From Lentilactobacillus fungorum (lineage in GTDB: Bacteria > Bacillota > Bacilli > Lactobacillales > Lactobacillaceae), in the NCBI RefSeq assembly GCF_016860605.1, contig NZ_BNJR01000012.1, positions 124,001 to 188,000 on the forward strand: 64,000 nucleotides of DNA. The letters run 5' to 3'. Positions within the stretch are counted from its first letter, which is position 1. Every line of letters starts with the position of its first letter. The notes beneath the pieces are model-generated. The model saw only the letters and a program-made list of their open reading frames with translations. It was not told the DNA's origin and did not search any database. A program made the position numbers and the translations under genes. Positions 23,374-32,413 of this stretch are shown one piece after another.

Positions 23374-24279
23374 TCACTCGAAATGCCCACTCTGCGACAC
23401 TGACCTTACCGTTCTTTTTGGGTTGATCTGCTTTCGATACTCGCTTGGGGTAATCCCCGACCACTTTTTGAATTGCTTGCTAAAGTTTGAAATACTGCTT
23501 GCGCCCATCATATAGGCCACGTCTTCAATCGAATATTCCATATAACCCAGCAATAACTTTGCCTTGCGGTACTTTTTTTCATCAATGAATCGTAATGGCG
23601 TCATTCCATACACCTTTCTAAAGGTTCGATGTCCATAACCACTACTAATATCGACGCGTTTACAGATATCACCAAATGAAAATTGTTGGTGGTCTTCCTT
23701 GTCAATTCCCTCCACAATTAACGTGGCGATCTTACGGGCAACTCTTGCTTCCCGTTCAGTAAAATGTACCTGATCATTTCGAGAAAATTCAGATAGTTTT
23801 TCGGTCAACTCATACAAATAGCTCAACAACCTAATCTGGATTTTCAAGTTAACCTGTTCTTCGGTTAGCTTATCGCCCTTACTGTACTTGACAATATCGA
23901 GTGCTGCGGCCATCGAAGCTTTGGCCACTGGGTTGTCCGCCGGGATCACCGTATTCGCAATATCGCTAATAATCGTTGACTTAAGGCCGAGACTTTCAAA
24001 ATTAAAATGGAAACAAATATACGTCATTTCTTGATCTTTGCTTGTATTTCGATTGTTGTGAAGCGTTCCAGGGGCAATAATCAACGCGCTTCCCGGGCCG
24101 TACGTCATCGGCTCCAGTCCCTTTAGCGTCGTTGTTTGGGTTCCCTTTAACACACACATCAATTCAAAAGCCTGATGCTTCTGCTCAAAAAAGCTCCAGC
24201 CTCCCGGCACCGTATGCATATGCCCACCAAAGATATACAAACCAGACTCGACAACTGGAATTGAAATAAAGTTTTTCAT
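23374..24279 (-). CDS. AraC-family transcriptional regulator
   Basis: 301 aa. The N-terminal cupin-like sensor domain (residues 1-150; GGHMHTVPGGWSFFEQKHQAFELMCVLKG, ALIIAPGTLHNN) is followed by a C-terminal double helix-turn-helix (about 195-295: FSFGDICKRVDISSGYGHRTFRKVYGMTPLRFI, YSIEDVAYMMGASSISNFSKQFKKWSGITPSEYRK). The ATG at 24279 follows GAGGGTGA; a TTG lies one codon earlier. It is oriented the same way as xynP-xynB and about 0.9 kb upstream, so it probably senses a pentoside and activates that operon (inference). Confidence 0.9.
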   Translation of the reverse strand: MKNFISIPVVESGLYIFGGHMHTVPGGWSFFEQKHQAFELMCVLKGTQTTTLKGLEPMTYGPGSALIIAPGTLHNNRNTSKDQEMTYICFHFNFESLGLKSTIISDIANTVIPADNPVAKASMAAALDIVKYSKGDKLTEEQVNLKIQIRLLSYLYELTEKLSEFSRNDQVHFTEREARVARKIATLIVEGIDKEDHQQFSFGDICKRVDISSGYGHRTFRKVYGMTPLRFIDEKKYRKAKLLLGYMEYSIEDVAYMMGASSISNFSKQFKKWSGITPSEYRKQINPKRTVRSVSQSGHFE

Positions 24280-24507
24280 CAAAAATCACCCTCAGAATTA
24301 ACCTTGAAATCGCTATCACTGATATCATAATGGGATTTAGCTAGTTAGTCAACTAAACGAACTTACTGGATTTATTCAAAACTGAACTTTAATTTATCAA
24401 TTTATGAACCTGAATCCCCCAAAAATAAATTTATTTTTCTGAACATTTTAATTGTTTTTATGATAGCTTTCGATTATCGTGTTATCTGTTCACCAAAATC
24501 ATTTGGA

Positions 24508-24622
24508 GCAGCTACGCAAAGTAAAAAAGCTTCTCATAAGTACTTTTAATAAAGCCTTCAGATCGAGGATTCTCGTTCGAATAAGCTTATGTCATTCAAG
24601 TCTCTAATTACTTTGTCTTGCT
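24508..24622. repeat. Probable highly decayed palindromic repeat (R7)
   Basis: CAGCTACGCAAAG, AGCTTCTCATAAGTAC and the distal TCTAATTACTTTG keep the order and spacing of the repeat family ends (CAGCTGCGCAAAG, AAACCTCC..TAAGCAC, TTTCTAACCGCTTTG), but the core is lost. It fills much of the 365-bp gap between the AraC and antiporter genes; otherwise that gap shows only AT-rich DNA. Confidence 0.4.
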
Positions 24623-24644
24623 TACCAGAGAGGAGTGCCTACAT

Positions 24645-26501
24645 ATGGATCAATTGTCCTTAGTTATCATCTTATTGGCCGCATTGTTTGTTCCCCTGGC
24701 AATGGCTCGATTCAAAATTACGTTTTTGCCGACAGCCGTTGTCGAAATTATTGTTGGGGTCATTTTGGGGCCTTCCCTCTTTAACTGGATCGATTCATCG
24801 CCGACCCTGGATATTTTACAAAACGTCGGGGTCATCTTTTTGCTGTTTTTAAGTGGGATGGAAATTGACTTCAGCCTATTTAAGCGAAGACCCACCAAGC
24901 TATCGCCACTAGAAGAAAAAGGCAAACAACAGCAGCCAAAATACTCTGTCCTAAAAGTGGCCGTGTTGAGTTACCTTTCAATTGTGATCATGTCCATTAT
25001 GATGGGATATGGCTTAAAAGCAGTTGGCCTGTTTGCTGACGTTTGGCTGGCGGCCATCTTGTTCATGACCATTTCGTTAGGAATCGTGATCGCCAGCCTC
25101 AAAGAACAAGAGCTACTAAGCAAACCCTTTGGTCAGGCCATTCTGCTCATTGCAGCTCTCGGTGAAGTCGTTCCAATGGTTGGCCTAACCTTTTACGCTT
25201 CAGCTTACAGCCCCAGTTCCAAATCCCTATGGCTGATTTTACTGATCTTAGTCGCTGCAGCCCTACTTTTCTGGCGGTTCAAAGCTTTCTTTAAAATTTT
25301 TGATACCATCAACAAATCAACGACCCAATTAGACGTCCGCCTGGCTTTCTTCATGATCGTTACGTTGGTTACCGTTGCCGAAACGGTTGGCGCCGAAGGC
25401 ATCTTGGGCGCCTTTCTAGCTGGGATTGTTATTAAGTTATTGGAACCCCATGAAGAAACCAAAGTACGACTGGATTCAATTGGTTACGGCTTTTTCATCC
25501 CAATTTTCTTCATTATGAGCGGCGTCAACCTCAACCTACGGCAATTAGTGGCTAACCCACACACCCTATTAATGATCCCCGTTATCTTTATTGGTTACTT
25601 GTTAGCAAAAATCTTGATTTACTTCGTTCTCAGAAAACGATTTAAGCGCAGCAACGCTATTGCCGGGACTGCCATGTCAGCCACAACCATTACCGTTGTT
25701 TTGGCGGCCTTACAAGTTGCTCAGCACCTTCATCGCATTACCAATCAGCAATCTGGTGCTTTTCTTTTGGCAGCCGTGATTACTTGTATCATTGGTCCAC
25801 TCATATTTAACAAGCTGTATTCCGCTGAAGCTGAGGACCTCAAGAAAACAACTGTTCACTTTATCGGCACTAATTTAACAACTGTTCCAGTCGCTCAACA
25901 GCTGGCTAAAGGCTGGTACGACGTCACGATGTACACAAATAATCAGCATAACTACCGGGCGTTCAATAGTGAGGTCTCAATTGAGCTGTTGGATAATATG
26001 GAACCCGGCTTCATGGTCAACAATGGCGTCTTTGATGCCGACATCGTTGTCTTGGGCCAAGTGAATTCCAAGAAAAATTACGAACTGGCCAAAATTGCCA
26101 AGAAGTATGGTGTTCGCCGAGTAATTGTCCGCTTTGAAGACCGGAATATCCTCAACGAAAAACAAGAAGAACTCGAACGATTGGGGGTCGAACTTTACAA
26201 CACCCCAGATGTTAATATCAGCATGCTGCGAGCCTTGATCGAGGCCCCATCAACCATGAAACTGATGACGTCCACTGAATCCAGTGTCTACGAAGTGGCT
26301 TTAAGAAACCATCGATACGCTGATATCCAAGTTCGTAACCTACCATTTATCGACAAAATCACCGTCACCCAAATTTATCGAGATAAACGCTTCATCCGGC
26401 CAACCGGTGGCACGCCGCTTAAAATCAACGATCGTATTATCTTCACTAGCAGCAAGCAGGAAGCCCCGGCAGTTCGAAAGGAACTTGGTAAATTGAATTA
26501 G
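24645..26501 (+). CDS. CPA2-family monovalent cation:proton antiporter with TrkA domains
   Basis: 618 aa. Residues 1-385 form a 12-13 TM Na+/H+-exchanger domain (LPTAVVEIIVGVILGPSLFNWI, LFLSGMEIDF, AETVGAEGILGAFLAGIV). Residues about 400-520 are a RCK/TrkA-N-like nucleotide fold (TTVHFIGTNLTTVPVAQQLAKG). Residues about 530-618 are a TrkA-C ligand domain (RPTGGTPLKINDRIIFTSS). The family exchanges K+ or Na+ for H+ in pH, osmotic or c-di-AMP-linked homeostasis. The ATG at 24645 follows GAGAGGAG; the longer frame from 24618 starts before the ribosome site. Monocistronic, with its own terminator. Confidence 0.92.
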   Translation: MDQLSLVIILLAALFVPLAMARFKITFLPTAVVEIIVGVILGPSLFNWIDSSPTLDILQNVGVIFLLFLSGMEIDFSLFKRRPTKLSPLEEKGKQQQPKYSVLKVAVLSYLSIVIMSIMMGYGLKAVGLFADVWLAAILFMTISLGIVIASLKEQELLSKPFGQAILLIAALGEVVPMVGLTFYASAYSPSSKSLWLILLILVAAALLFWRFKAFFKIFDTINKSTTQLDVRLAFFMIVTLVTVAETVGAEGILGAFLAGIVIKLLEPHEETKVRLDSIGYGFFIPIFFIMSGVNLNLRQLVANPHTLLMIPVIFIGYLLAKILIYFVLRKRFKRSNAIAGTAMSATTITVVLAALQVAQHLHRITNQQSGAFLLAAVITCIIGPLIFNKLYSAEAEDLKKTTVHFIGTNLTTVPVAQQLAKGWYDVTMYTNNQHNYRAFNSEVSIELLDNMEPGFMVNNGVFDADIVVLGQVNSKKNYELAKIAKKYGVRRVIVRFEDRNILNEKQEELERLGVELYNTPDVNISMLRALIEAPSTMKLMTSTESSVYEVALRNHRYADIQVRNLPFIDKITVTQIYRDKRFIRPTGGTPLKINDRIIFTSSKQEAPAVRKELGKLN

Positions 26502-26558
26502 TATGAATAGCTTCCCATACAGGTATCCATTAATGGTCATTATATTCAATGACAAAAA

Positions 26559-26643
26559 AGTGATCAGAAACGACATCCCCACGGAAAAGCTGAAGTAACA
26601 GCTTTAACTTTGGGCCTTTTTCAAAGTTTCTGATCACTCTTTT
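26559..26643 (+). terminator. Terminator after the antiporter gene
   Basis: AGTGATCAGAAAC pairs with GTTTCTGATCACT across a 53-nt loop that itself contains AAAGCTG..CAGCTTT, followed by CTTTTT. Probably shared with the convergent 149-aa gene. Confidence 0.75.
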
Positions 26644-26651
26644 TATAATAG

Positions 26652-27098
26652 CTATTTGAACAATTCTCGATTCACCACGCGATACCTAGCCGTCACGGAA
26701 TTGTGATTGAAGAAGCGGTCAACGATTCGTACGTCTTCTGGTTCACCAACCCAACAATAGTGGCAGAGATGATTGATTTGAATTTGCTTAGCTAACATTT
26801 TGAATCCCGGAATTTCAAATGTTTTCACCATTTCATTCATCTTTTCTGGGAAGGTCAGCGTGTAGCCGGCATGAGTGACGATGCACGTTAAGTCCCAATC
26901 AGGCTTAGAATAAATAGTCGCCCCGCCCAGCTCTTTAAAGACGTGAAAACCCAAGCGCTTCAAAACCGGAACAATGTCGATTGCTAACCGATTGCCATCA
27001 GCTGGCGCGACCGCCGCTTCTTTAATGAGGGGAATGACGTCGTTTTCTGTTCGACCTTGAAATAAATGAATTAGTTTTTGTTCTGATGCATGAGCCAT
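26652..27098 (-). CDS. Uncharacterised 149-aa protein
   Basis: Soluble protein with no signal or TM segment. Features: helical N-terminus (SEQKLIHLFQGRTENDVIPLIKEA), then a mixed alpha/beta part (GGATIYSKPDWDLTCIVTHAGYTLTFPE), and a conserved-looking CHYCWVGEPEDVRIVDRFF with a C-x2-C-like pair (HLCHYCW), which could bind metal. I prefer the ATG at 27098 (GGAAG 8 nt upstream); two earlier in-frame ATGs (27113, 27104) lack a ribosome site. No family recognised. Stands alone between an antiporter and a Fic-like gene. Confidence 0.6.
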   Translation of the reverse strand: MAHASEQKLIHLFQGRTENDVIPLIKEAAVAPADGNRLAIDIVPVLKRLGFHVFKELGGATIYSKPDWDLTCIVTHAGYTLTFPEKMNEMVKTFEIPGFKMLAKQIQINHLCHYCWVGEPEDVRIVDRFFNHNSVTARYRVVNRELFK

Positions 27099-27229
27099 TT
27101 GCATTACTTCCATTTCTACGTGATTACGGTGAACGCTTCGATTGAGTTACCGCTTTCATTATATAACGTCTGCCCCGGCTTTTCGAATCGGATTAGATTT
27201 TTAAGTGCGCCTCTCTAAAACCAAGCCAC

Positions 27230-27883
27230 TTAATCGCTAATAATGCAATGCTCATATAACCATTTAATTAACGGCTCACCATTCCCAGTACTATAGTAGG
27301 CCATTGCCAAGCGATGAAAAGTAGGCAATGCGCTATCAGTGATCGTTATTAAACCGGCTCCCCCATGAACCAGTAAATAATTAGCAAATAAAAAGGCCGT
27401 TACCGTATTCTCAGCTGCATAAAGCTGCTGCCCCATCACATACAAAATCACTTTCAATGCCTTAAAGGTCGATGAATCGTTAGCTGCCAAAATTGTTTGA
27501 AGCTCTTGGTCAACGCGCGCTTCATCAGGGGCTGAAATCACGTGGTCCGTGCCAACAATTTTAGTGGGCATTTTCCGCAACCCACTCGATTTCAGTGGCC
27601 CACCGCTTACAATTAACCCATTCATCTTGGCTAATAGTTCACCAGAAGGTTGCTGGTCACTGCGAATGACCAGCTCAACGGCTCGTTGAAGGCGTCGAAT
27701 CAGTTGCGTGTCGGCAACTGAAAGGCCGTAAACATCCGACCCCAAAACAATGGTTTCCGTTTCTTGCCGAGTTGCCCGACCGCCCGCCAGTTGAGACATT
27801 GAATAAACGAGATTGATCATTTCCTTGATAGCTAATTTTTGATTATCCTTATGGGTCATTGTCACTTTATCTAGAAAATCCAT
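27230..27883 (-). CDS. Fic/Doc-like protein with degenerate active site
   Basis: 217 aa, soluble and mostly helical. The segment LYAAENTVTAFLFANYLLVHGGAG (about 155-178) lines up with the Fic core helix pair normally reading HPFxDGNGRTxRLLxNxxLxxxG. The framework (E/D-N-x-x-A-x-x-x-x-N-x-L-L-x-x-G) is retained, but the catalytic His and the GNGR phosphate-binding residues are absent. If the assignment is right, it cannot AMPylate by the usual mechanism and may be a pseudo-enzyme. ATG start with AAAAGG about 17 nt upstream, so initiation is weakly supported. Assignment by eye only. Confidence 0.5.
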   Translation of the reverse strand: MDFLDKVTMTHKDNQKLAIKEMINLVYSMSQLAGGRATRQETETIVLGSDVYGLSVADTQLIRRLQRAVELVIRSDQQPSGELLAKMNGLIVSGGPLKSSGLRKMPTKIVGTDHVISAPDEARVDQELQTILAANDSSTFKALKVILYVMGQQLYAAENTVTAFLFANYLLVHGGAGLITITDSALPTFHRLAMAYYSTGNGEPLIKWLYEHCIISD

Positions 27884-27991
27884 GACTTAAACGCCAACCT
27901 TTTATTAATTTGAAAACACCACTTTTGATGATAGCCAATTCTTTACTGAAAAGCTACTTTTATCGCTACTATTTATAAATCATTAGTCAAA

Positions 27992-28037
27992 TAAGGCTTT
28001 GGAAGTGATTGCGTTGTGCGCCTTCCAAAGCCCTTGT
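27992..28037 (-). terminator. Terminator after the amino-acid permease
   Basis: On the minus strand GGCTTTGGAAG / CTTCCAAAGCC stem followed by TTATTTG; the loop carries GCGCACAACGCAATCA. Confidence 0.78.
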
Positions 28038-28052
28038 TTTAACCTGCAATAT

Positions 28053-29447
28053 TTACTGGTTTTCTGTTCTTAAGTCAGTATCGGCCTGACGCCTCAGTAG
28101 TAAATTAAACACGACTGCCCAAATGATGGCCCCAATTGCTGGGAATAATGATTCGTGACTGAAAAATAAACTCACAAAGATTGCAACGAAAAATCCAATG
28201 GTTAATGGATTGGACCAGCGATACTCAGGCATTTTAAAACCGTCGCTTTGAAAATCGGCTGACTTTCGGTAGCGATAATGAGCCAGCATCGTCAGCATAC
28301 ATACCAGGATATAAATATCGCTGGAAACCGATGCGATAAACGTAAAGGCCGTGCTCAGCGTGTTAAATGCACTAATAATCGGCGCAAATAACATGCAAGC
28401 CGCCGAAAATAAAACAGCTACAATTGGAATACCATTTTTAGAAACCTTGGTGAATGGCCGCATTTCTTTGGTATTAGATTCTTTGGCTAACTGATACAAA
28501 TGGCGGCCAGTTGAAAAAATCGAACTGTTTAAAGTCGACATTGCCGCCGCAATCACGACTACGTTAACCACTTGAGAAGCTGCCGGCAAGCCAGCCAAAT
28601 TAAAGATTTGGACAAATGGGCTTTGAGCAGGATCTAGTGTACGCCAAGGCGTAATTGCCATGATAATGATGAGCGACCCAATATAAAACAATAAGATTCT
28701 AAAGATAATTTGGTTAACCGCCTTAGGCAATACCTGCTTTGGATTCTTGGTCTCTGCTGTTGTAATACCAACAAACTCCATCCCTTGAAACGCAAAGAAT
28801 ACCATTGGAAAAGCCATTATAAATTGATGAAACCCATTTGGAAACATCGTAAAGTGATCAGAAAGATTTCCCCAAGCAGCATGGGTGCCTTCCGGGTTTT
28901 GATGATGAACGGCCACGAGATAAACCCCGACAACAATTAACGCCAAAATCGCAATAATTTTAATTCCAGATAAAAACGTTTCTGATCGCCCAAATGAACT
29001 GACCATCAAAATATTAATTCCAGTTAAGACTGCCCAAAATCCCAGCTGAACCAAGCCGGCTGAAATATGCGGGAACCAAAATTTAACGTATGTTGAGAGG
29101 GCAATTAATTCCGCGTTCGCCACTAATATCAGTTCCAGCCAGTAGCTCCATTCAGCAAATTTTCCCAGCCGCCGGTTAACATATTTACCGATAAACGCGA
29201 CAAACGTGTGCTGGTCAGGATCGGCATACATCATTTCGCCAATCGCCCGCATCATCAAAAAGAAGAAACCGCCGATAATCAAATAAACCAGTAAAATTGA
29301 CGGCCCGGTTCTATGGATCGTGCTACCAGCACCCAAAAATAACCCGGTGCCAATTGAGCCACCAAAGGCAATCATTTGAACTGCCAAATTCGTTAGCCCC
29401 CGGTGAGTGCCATCCCGATTAACTTCAACTTTTTCCGTTTCTATCAT
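28053..29447 (-). CDS. Amino-acid permease (AAT/APC family), T-box controlled
   Basis: 464 aa, 12 TM helices. RGLTNLAVQMIAFGGSIGTGLFLGAGSTI is the TM1 substrate-binding segment of the AAT family; GPSILLVYLIIG and MMRAIGEMMYADPDQHTFVAFIGKYVNRR follow as in CycA/LysP relatives. Proton-coupled uptake of an amino acid across the cytoplasmic membrane. The ATG at 29447 has GGAGG 7 nt upstream; the ten codons before it lie inside the leader. The T-box specifier appears to be ATG, so methionine or a related amino acid is the best guess, although the family more often carries basic, small or aromatic amino acids. Confidence 0.9.
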   Translation of the reverse strand: MIETEKVEVNRDGTHRGLTNLAVQMIAFGGSIGTGLFLGAGSTIHRTGPSILLVYLIIGGFFFLMMRAIGEMMYADPDQHTFVAFIGKYVNRRLGKFAEWSYWLELILVANAELIALSTYVKFWFPHISAGLVQLGFWAVLTGINILMVSSFGRSETFLSGIKIIAILALIVVGVYLVAVHHQNPEGTHAAWGNLSDHFTMFPNGFHQFIMAFPMVFFAFQGMEFVGITTAETKNPKQVLPKAVNQIIFRILLFYIGSLIIIMAITPWRTLDPAQSPFVQIFNLAGLPAASQVVNVVVIAAAMSTLNSSIFSTGRHLYQLAKESNTKEMRPFTKVSKNGIPIVAVLFSAACMLFAPIISAFNTLSTAFTFIASVSSDIYILVCMLTMLAHYRYRKSADFQSDGFKMPEYRWSNPLTIGFFVAIFVSLFFSHESLFPAIGAIIWAVVFNLLLRRQADTDLRTENQ

Positions 29448-29479
29448 GCTACTGCCTCCAATCGCAATTCTGAGCATAG

Positions 29480-29745
29480 AAAAACGCCCCTACAGTTTTC
29501 AAAAACTGCAGGGACGTTCACACGCGGTGCCACCCAACTTTATAGTCGATTTCACAACCGACTATCTTAACAACTCGTTAATCAAGGATGATTAATTAAG
29601 TCTGAGAGGGTAACGTGTCTTAACGTAGGCATCGCTTTCACGTGCCTAAAGCTCTGAGCTCATCTTCACAAACGCATATCCGATCGCCTCTCACCTAACG
29701 CGACTCTCTTTTTCGAAAATTGTTTGCTACTCTTCTCATCATTGC
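29480..29745 (-). promoter_or_regulatory. T-box leader, specifier read as ATG (Met)
   Basis: On the minus strand: K-turn/loop-E element TGATGAGAAGAGTAGC (29742-29727), stem I closing with GTTTGTGAAGATGAGCTC, T-box GGGTGGCACCGCG (29535-29523), then the terminator AACGTCCCTGCAG / CTGTAGGGGCGTT with TTTTT (29518-29480). Aligning the 3' specifier-loop strand GAA-G-ATG-A with that of the second T-box (GAA-A-ATC-A at 53352) puts ATG at 29663-29661. GAT (Asp) one base earlier is the alternative. Uncharged tRNA should promote antitermination of the permease. Confidence 0.88.
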
Positions 29746-29806
29746 TTAATATTTTAATTTAACTCTTATACTAGCACCGTTCACAGAGAATGCAAGCTAT
29801 TTTCCA

Positions 29807-31363
29807 TTAGTTAAGCAGGACCTCGGCTACTAGCAAGCCGCCGCCAAAGACCAACACAAACACGACTACCGGCCAAACGAATCGTAGCCAATGTGAATAT
29901 CGCATATTAAGCATCTGCAGCGTCGCCATCACGAGTCCAGTTGGCGCTAAGAATAACATCGCGTATTGCCCAAATTGGTAGGCCGTCACAACCACATAAC
30001 GTGGTATGTGAACCGTATCTGCCAACGGTGCCATAATTGGCATTGCCAAAACAGCCAAGCCGGATGATGACGGCACGACAAACCCCAAAAAGAAGAAAAT
30101 AATGAGCATCATGATAATAAACATTGGCCCGTTCATATTAGCAACTAAATTAGATGATACCTGCAACAAGGTATCAGAAATTTTGCCATTATTCAAAACC
30201 AAGTTAATCCCTCGGGCCAAGCCAATAATCAAGGACACGCCAACTAAGCTGGAAGCGCCGCTAACAAACGCGTTGACGACGCCTGTTTCGCCAAGCCCAT
30301 TTTGCCCAGTAGCTGTTAGGAACATGATTAAAATTGCAAACGACAAAAATGACGCGGCCATCGTCGGGAACCACCAGCCTTGAGACATCACGCCCCACAC
30401 CATTAATGGGAACGTGATGACAAATAAGATCAAAATGATTTTTTTACGGATCGTGAATTGAGATTTTCCGGTATCACTGCCAGTGGCAGCAATTTCCCAC
30501 ATGCCGTTAAATTCTTCCCGGTCGTCGTAGGAATAAGAAAACTTAGGATCGGCTTTGACTTTCTTACTGTACCAATGTAAGTAGGCAATGACAAAGGCCG
30601 CCGCGACAATGCATCCAATGACCCGTTCCATTAAGCCTTGGGTGAAGTTAATCCCGGCAGCGTTAGAAGCAATGACCACCGAAAACGGGTTAATCGTTGA
30701 AAAACACGTCCCAATGGAACTTGCCAAAAAGATCGCGCCCACGGATACAATCGAGTCATACCCCATCGCAATAAAAATCGGCACTAGGATTGGATAAAAG
30801 GCCACGGCCTCCTCTTCAATGCCACACAAAGTCCCGCCTAACACCATCAAAATTGAAACAAAGAAAATCAGTAAAAATTCATGCCCTTTAGTTTTCTTGG
30901 TAAGTGCCAGCAGTCCCGATTCAAACGCCCCACTGGCCTTAACGACGCCAATCAGGCCCCCTAAAACCAGAATAAAGACCATAATATCAACCGCTTCAAT
31001 CGTTCCACTCACCATACTATTCGGAACCGCCAAAATACTAGCTGGCTTTTGCTTCAGCCTCTCGTATGTATTCGGAATTGAAACTGGTGCAGTAATGCCA
31101 CCAGACGTGAATTCTTTAATGTTAATTTTAACCCCCAGTTGATCTAATTCACGTTGCGTGCTCGGCACTGTTCGACTTTTACCATGCGGATCGGTCACCT
31201 GAAGCGCGGCATGCTCTTGGTTATATGACAGTTTGGAGTAACTGCCAGCTGGCACCAACCACGTCGCAATAACGGCAACAATCGTCAATACAAACAAGAT
31301 TGTAAACGCGCCCGGCATCTTTAATCTAACCCTTTTCTTTGGTCGTTGCGCTTGTGCATCCAT
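29807..31363 (-). CDS. YfcC/DcuC-superfamily membrane carrier
   Basis: 518 aa, about 12-13 TM helices, with the N-terminal cytosolic KKRVRLKMPGAFTILFVLTIVAVIATWLVPAG and conserved GTLCGIEEEAVAFYPILVPIFIAMGYDS and GFVVPSSSGLAVLAMPIMAPLAD motifs of the YfcC branch (Pfam DcuC superfamily). Members are annotated as C4-dicarboxylate or basic amino-acid/peptide carriers; the substrate is not decidable here. The roughly 70-residue hydrophilic insert after TM1 is normal for the branch. GAGGTGG precedes the ATG. A cre site overlapping its promoter indicates CcpA repression, which favours a carbon-source role. Confidence 0.85.
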   Translation of the reverse strand: MDAQAQRPKKRVRLKMPGAFTILFVLTIVAVIATWLVPAGSYSKLSYNQEHAALQVTDPHGKSRTVPSTQRELDQLGVKINIKEFTSGGITAPVSIPNTYERLKQKPASILAVPNSMVSGTIEAVDIMVFILVLGGLIGVVKASGAFESGLLALTKKTKGHEFLLIFFVSILMVLGGTLCGIEEEAVAFYPILVPIFIAMGYDSIVSVGAIFLASSIGTCFSTINPFSVVIASNAAGINFTQGLMERVIGCIVAAAFVIAYLHWYSKKVKADPKFSYSYDDREEFNGMWEIAATGSDTGKSQFTIRKKIILILFVITFPLMVWGVMSQGWWFPTMAASFLSFAILIMFLTATGQNGLGETGVVNAFVSGASSLVGVSLIIGLARGINLVLNNGKISDTLLQVSSNLVANMNGPMFIIMMLIIFFFLGFVVPSSSGLAVLAMPIMAPLADTVHIPRYVVVTAYQFGQYAMLFLAPTGLVMATLQMLNMRYSHWLRFVWPVVVFVLVFGGGLLVAEVLLN

Positions 31364-31463
31364 CTATTCCACCTCAAAATTATCCAAAATTGTGTGGTTA
31401 CTTTCAATAACAATAATTTCAGTTACCTCTTGTCCCATAATAATTAAAATAACCCACAAAGCT

Positions 31464-31492
31464 AATTTATCGGTAATGAAAGCGCTTGTCAA
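31464..31492 (-). promoter_or_regulatory. Promoter of the YfcC-type carrier with internal cre-like site
   Basis: Minus strand TTGACA (31492-31487), 17-nt spacer, TAAATT (31469-31464). The spacer contains AGCGCTTTCA, so the cre core TGAAAGCGCTT (forward strand from 31477) lies between -35 and -10, a classic position for CcpA repression. Confidence 0.7.
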
Positions 31493-31571
31493 CCAAGCAT
31501 AAAAGAAAGAAAAGGGCAACTTTTTTGCAGGGAAGTCGATTAGTGAAAATGCCCACTCTCTTATGATTTAG

Positions 31572-31658
31572 GGTTTAATCGAAATAGCAGAATTACGCTT
31601 CGAATTAACCAGCCACAGTTGATTAAACAATTTGTTGAGATGTTGTTGACTACGGTGA
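31572..31658. repeat. 87-bp direct repeat, copy 1
   Basis: Starts GGTTTAATCGAAATAGC, ends GACTACGGTGA; matches 32616-32702 with only a handful of differences. On the minus strand both copies carry the same open reading-frame fragment (HRS..QHLNKLFNQLWLVNSK, then KRNSAISIKP), which hits a stop in this copy. The two copies bracket the first toxin-antitoxin module. Confidence 0.8.
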
Positions 31659-31845
31659 GTCGATTGTAGGTAAGAAGTGGTTAAATAGGCTATTGCATTT
31701 CATCAAATACCTCCTATACAAATAGGTACTTATCTGATGGTCGTGTTAGCTCTAACTAGATTCAAAATAGTTTAGCTCGATTGTTGAAACCTAGATTACC
31801 TGGCATAATGAATGTAGCACGATGGTAAACTTGGAGGCAATTAAA

Positions 31846-32133
31846 ATGACTAATTCAGTTTTAAAAAATAAAACCATTTCAACTCGTGTAACTGAAGAAA
31901 TTGGGGATCGAGCTAAGGCTAATTTAGCTAAACAGGGAATTACTGTTTCAGAATATATCCGATTATCTTTGATCAAGGCAGCTAATAACGAAGTTGAACT
32001 AGTAAACTTCTTAGACAGCCCAGAAGCATTAGCCGCTAAAAAAGAAGTCGAGAACGGCCAAGTAGAAAAGATTGGCGATCTTAACGATTTGAAAGCGTGG
32101 GTAAGTCACCTTGATGCAGATACTCAGAAGTAA
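31846..32133 (+). CDS. RelB/DinJ-family antitoxin
   Basis: 95 aa. The N-terminal ribbon-helix-helix NKTISTRVTEEIGDRAKANLAKQGITVSEYIRLSL is that of RelB/DinJ antitoxins, which bind their own operator; the C-terminal acidic tail (EVENGQVEKIGDLNDLKAWVSHLD) would wrap the toxin. The ATG at 31846 follows GGAGG by 8 nt; the frame opens eight codons earlier without a ribosome site. The stop overlaps the start of the toxin frame (ATG at 32114), typical for coupled modules, but that toxin is broken. Confidence 0.88.
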   Translation: MTNSVLKNKTISTRVTEEIGDRAKANLAKQGITVSEYIRLSLIKAANNEVELVNFLDSPEALAAKKEVENGQVEKIGDLNDLKAWVSHLDADTQK

Positions 32134-32413
32134 GCGCTTTGAGCGCGAATTAAAAAGATTAGGCAAACAACGTTATCCAATTGAATTAGTGGTTGACTGT
32201 ATCCAGGCAATTATTAATAAAGATCAAACAACATTAAGTCAAATTAAAGATCATAGCTGAAAGGGCAAGTGGCAAGGTTATCGTGAGTTCCATCCAGGCC
32301 GCCTAGCTACTAGAAGCTCAAGCTTTGATCAATGGGTTGTTATCTACTATATCGATAATAACCGAATCACATTAACATTGGTTGCAACCGGCTCTCATGA
32401 TATTTTGTCTTAA
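32114..32413 (+). pseudogene. YafQ/RelE-type toxin broken by an in-frame TGA
   Basis: A 100-codon frame, MQILRSKRFERELKRLGKQRYP...LSQIKDHS-stop-KGKWQGYREFHPGRLATRSS...ITLTLVATGSHDILS. The order KGKW-GYREFHPG and the final TGSHDIL correspond to YafQ-family mRNA interferases (catalytic region with conserved His and Arg). The TGA at 32258-32260 (codon 49) falls where relatives usually have Leu (TTA to TGA is one change). Everything after it remains in frame with no other stop, so the lesion is recent or possibly a read error. Confidence 0.85.
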
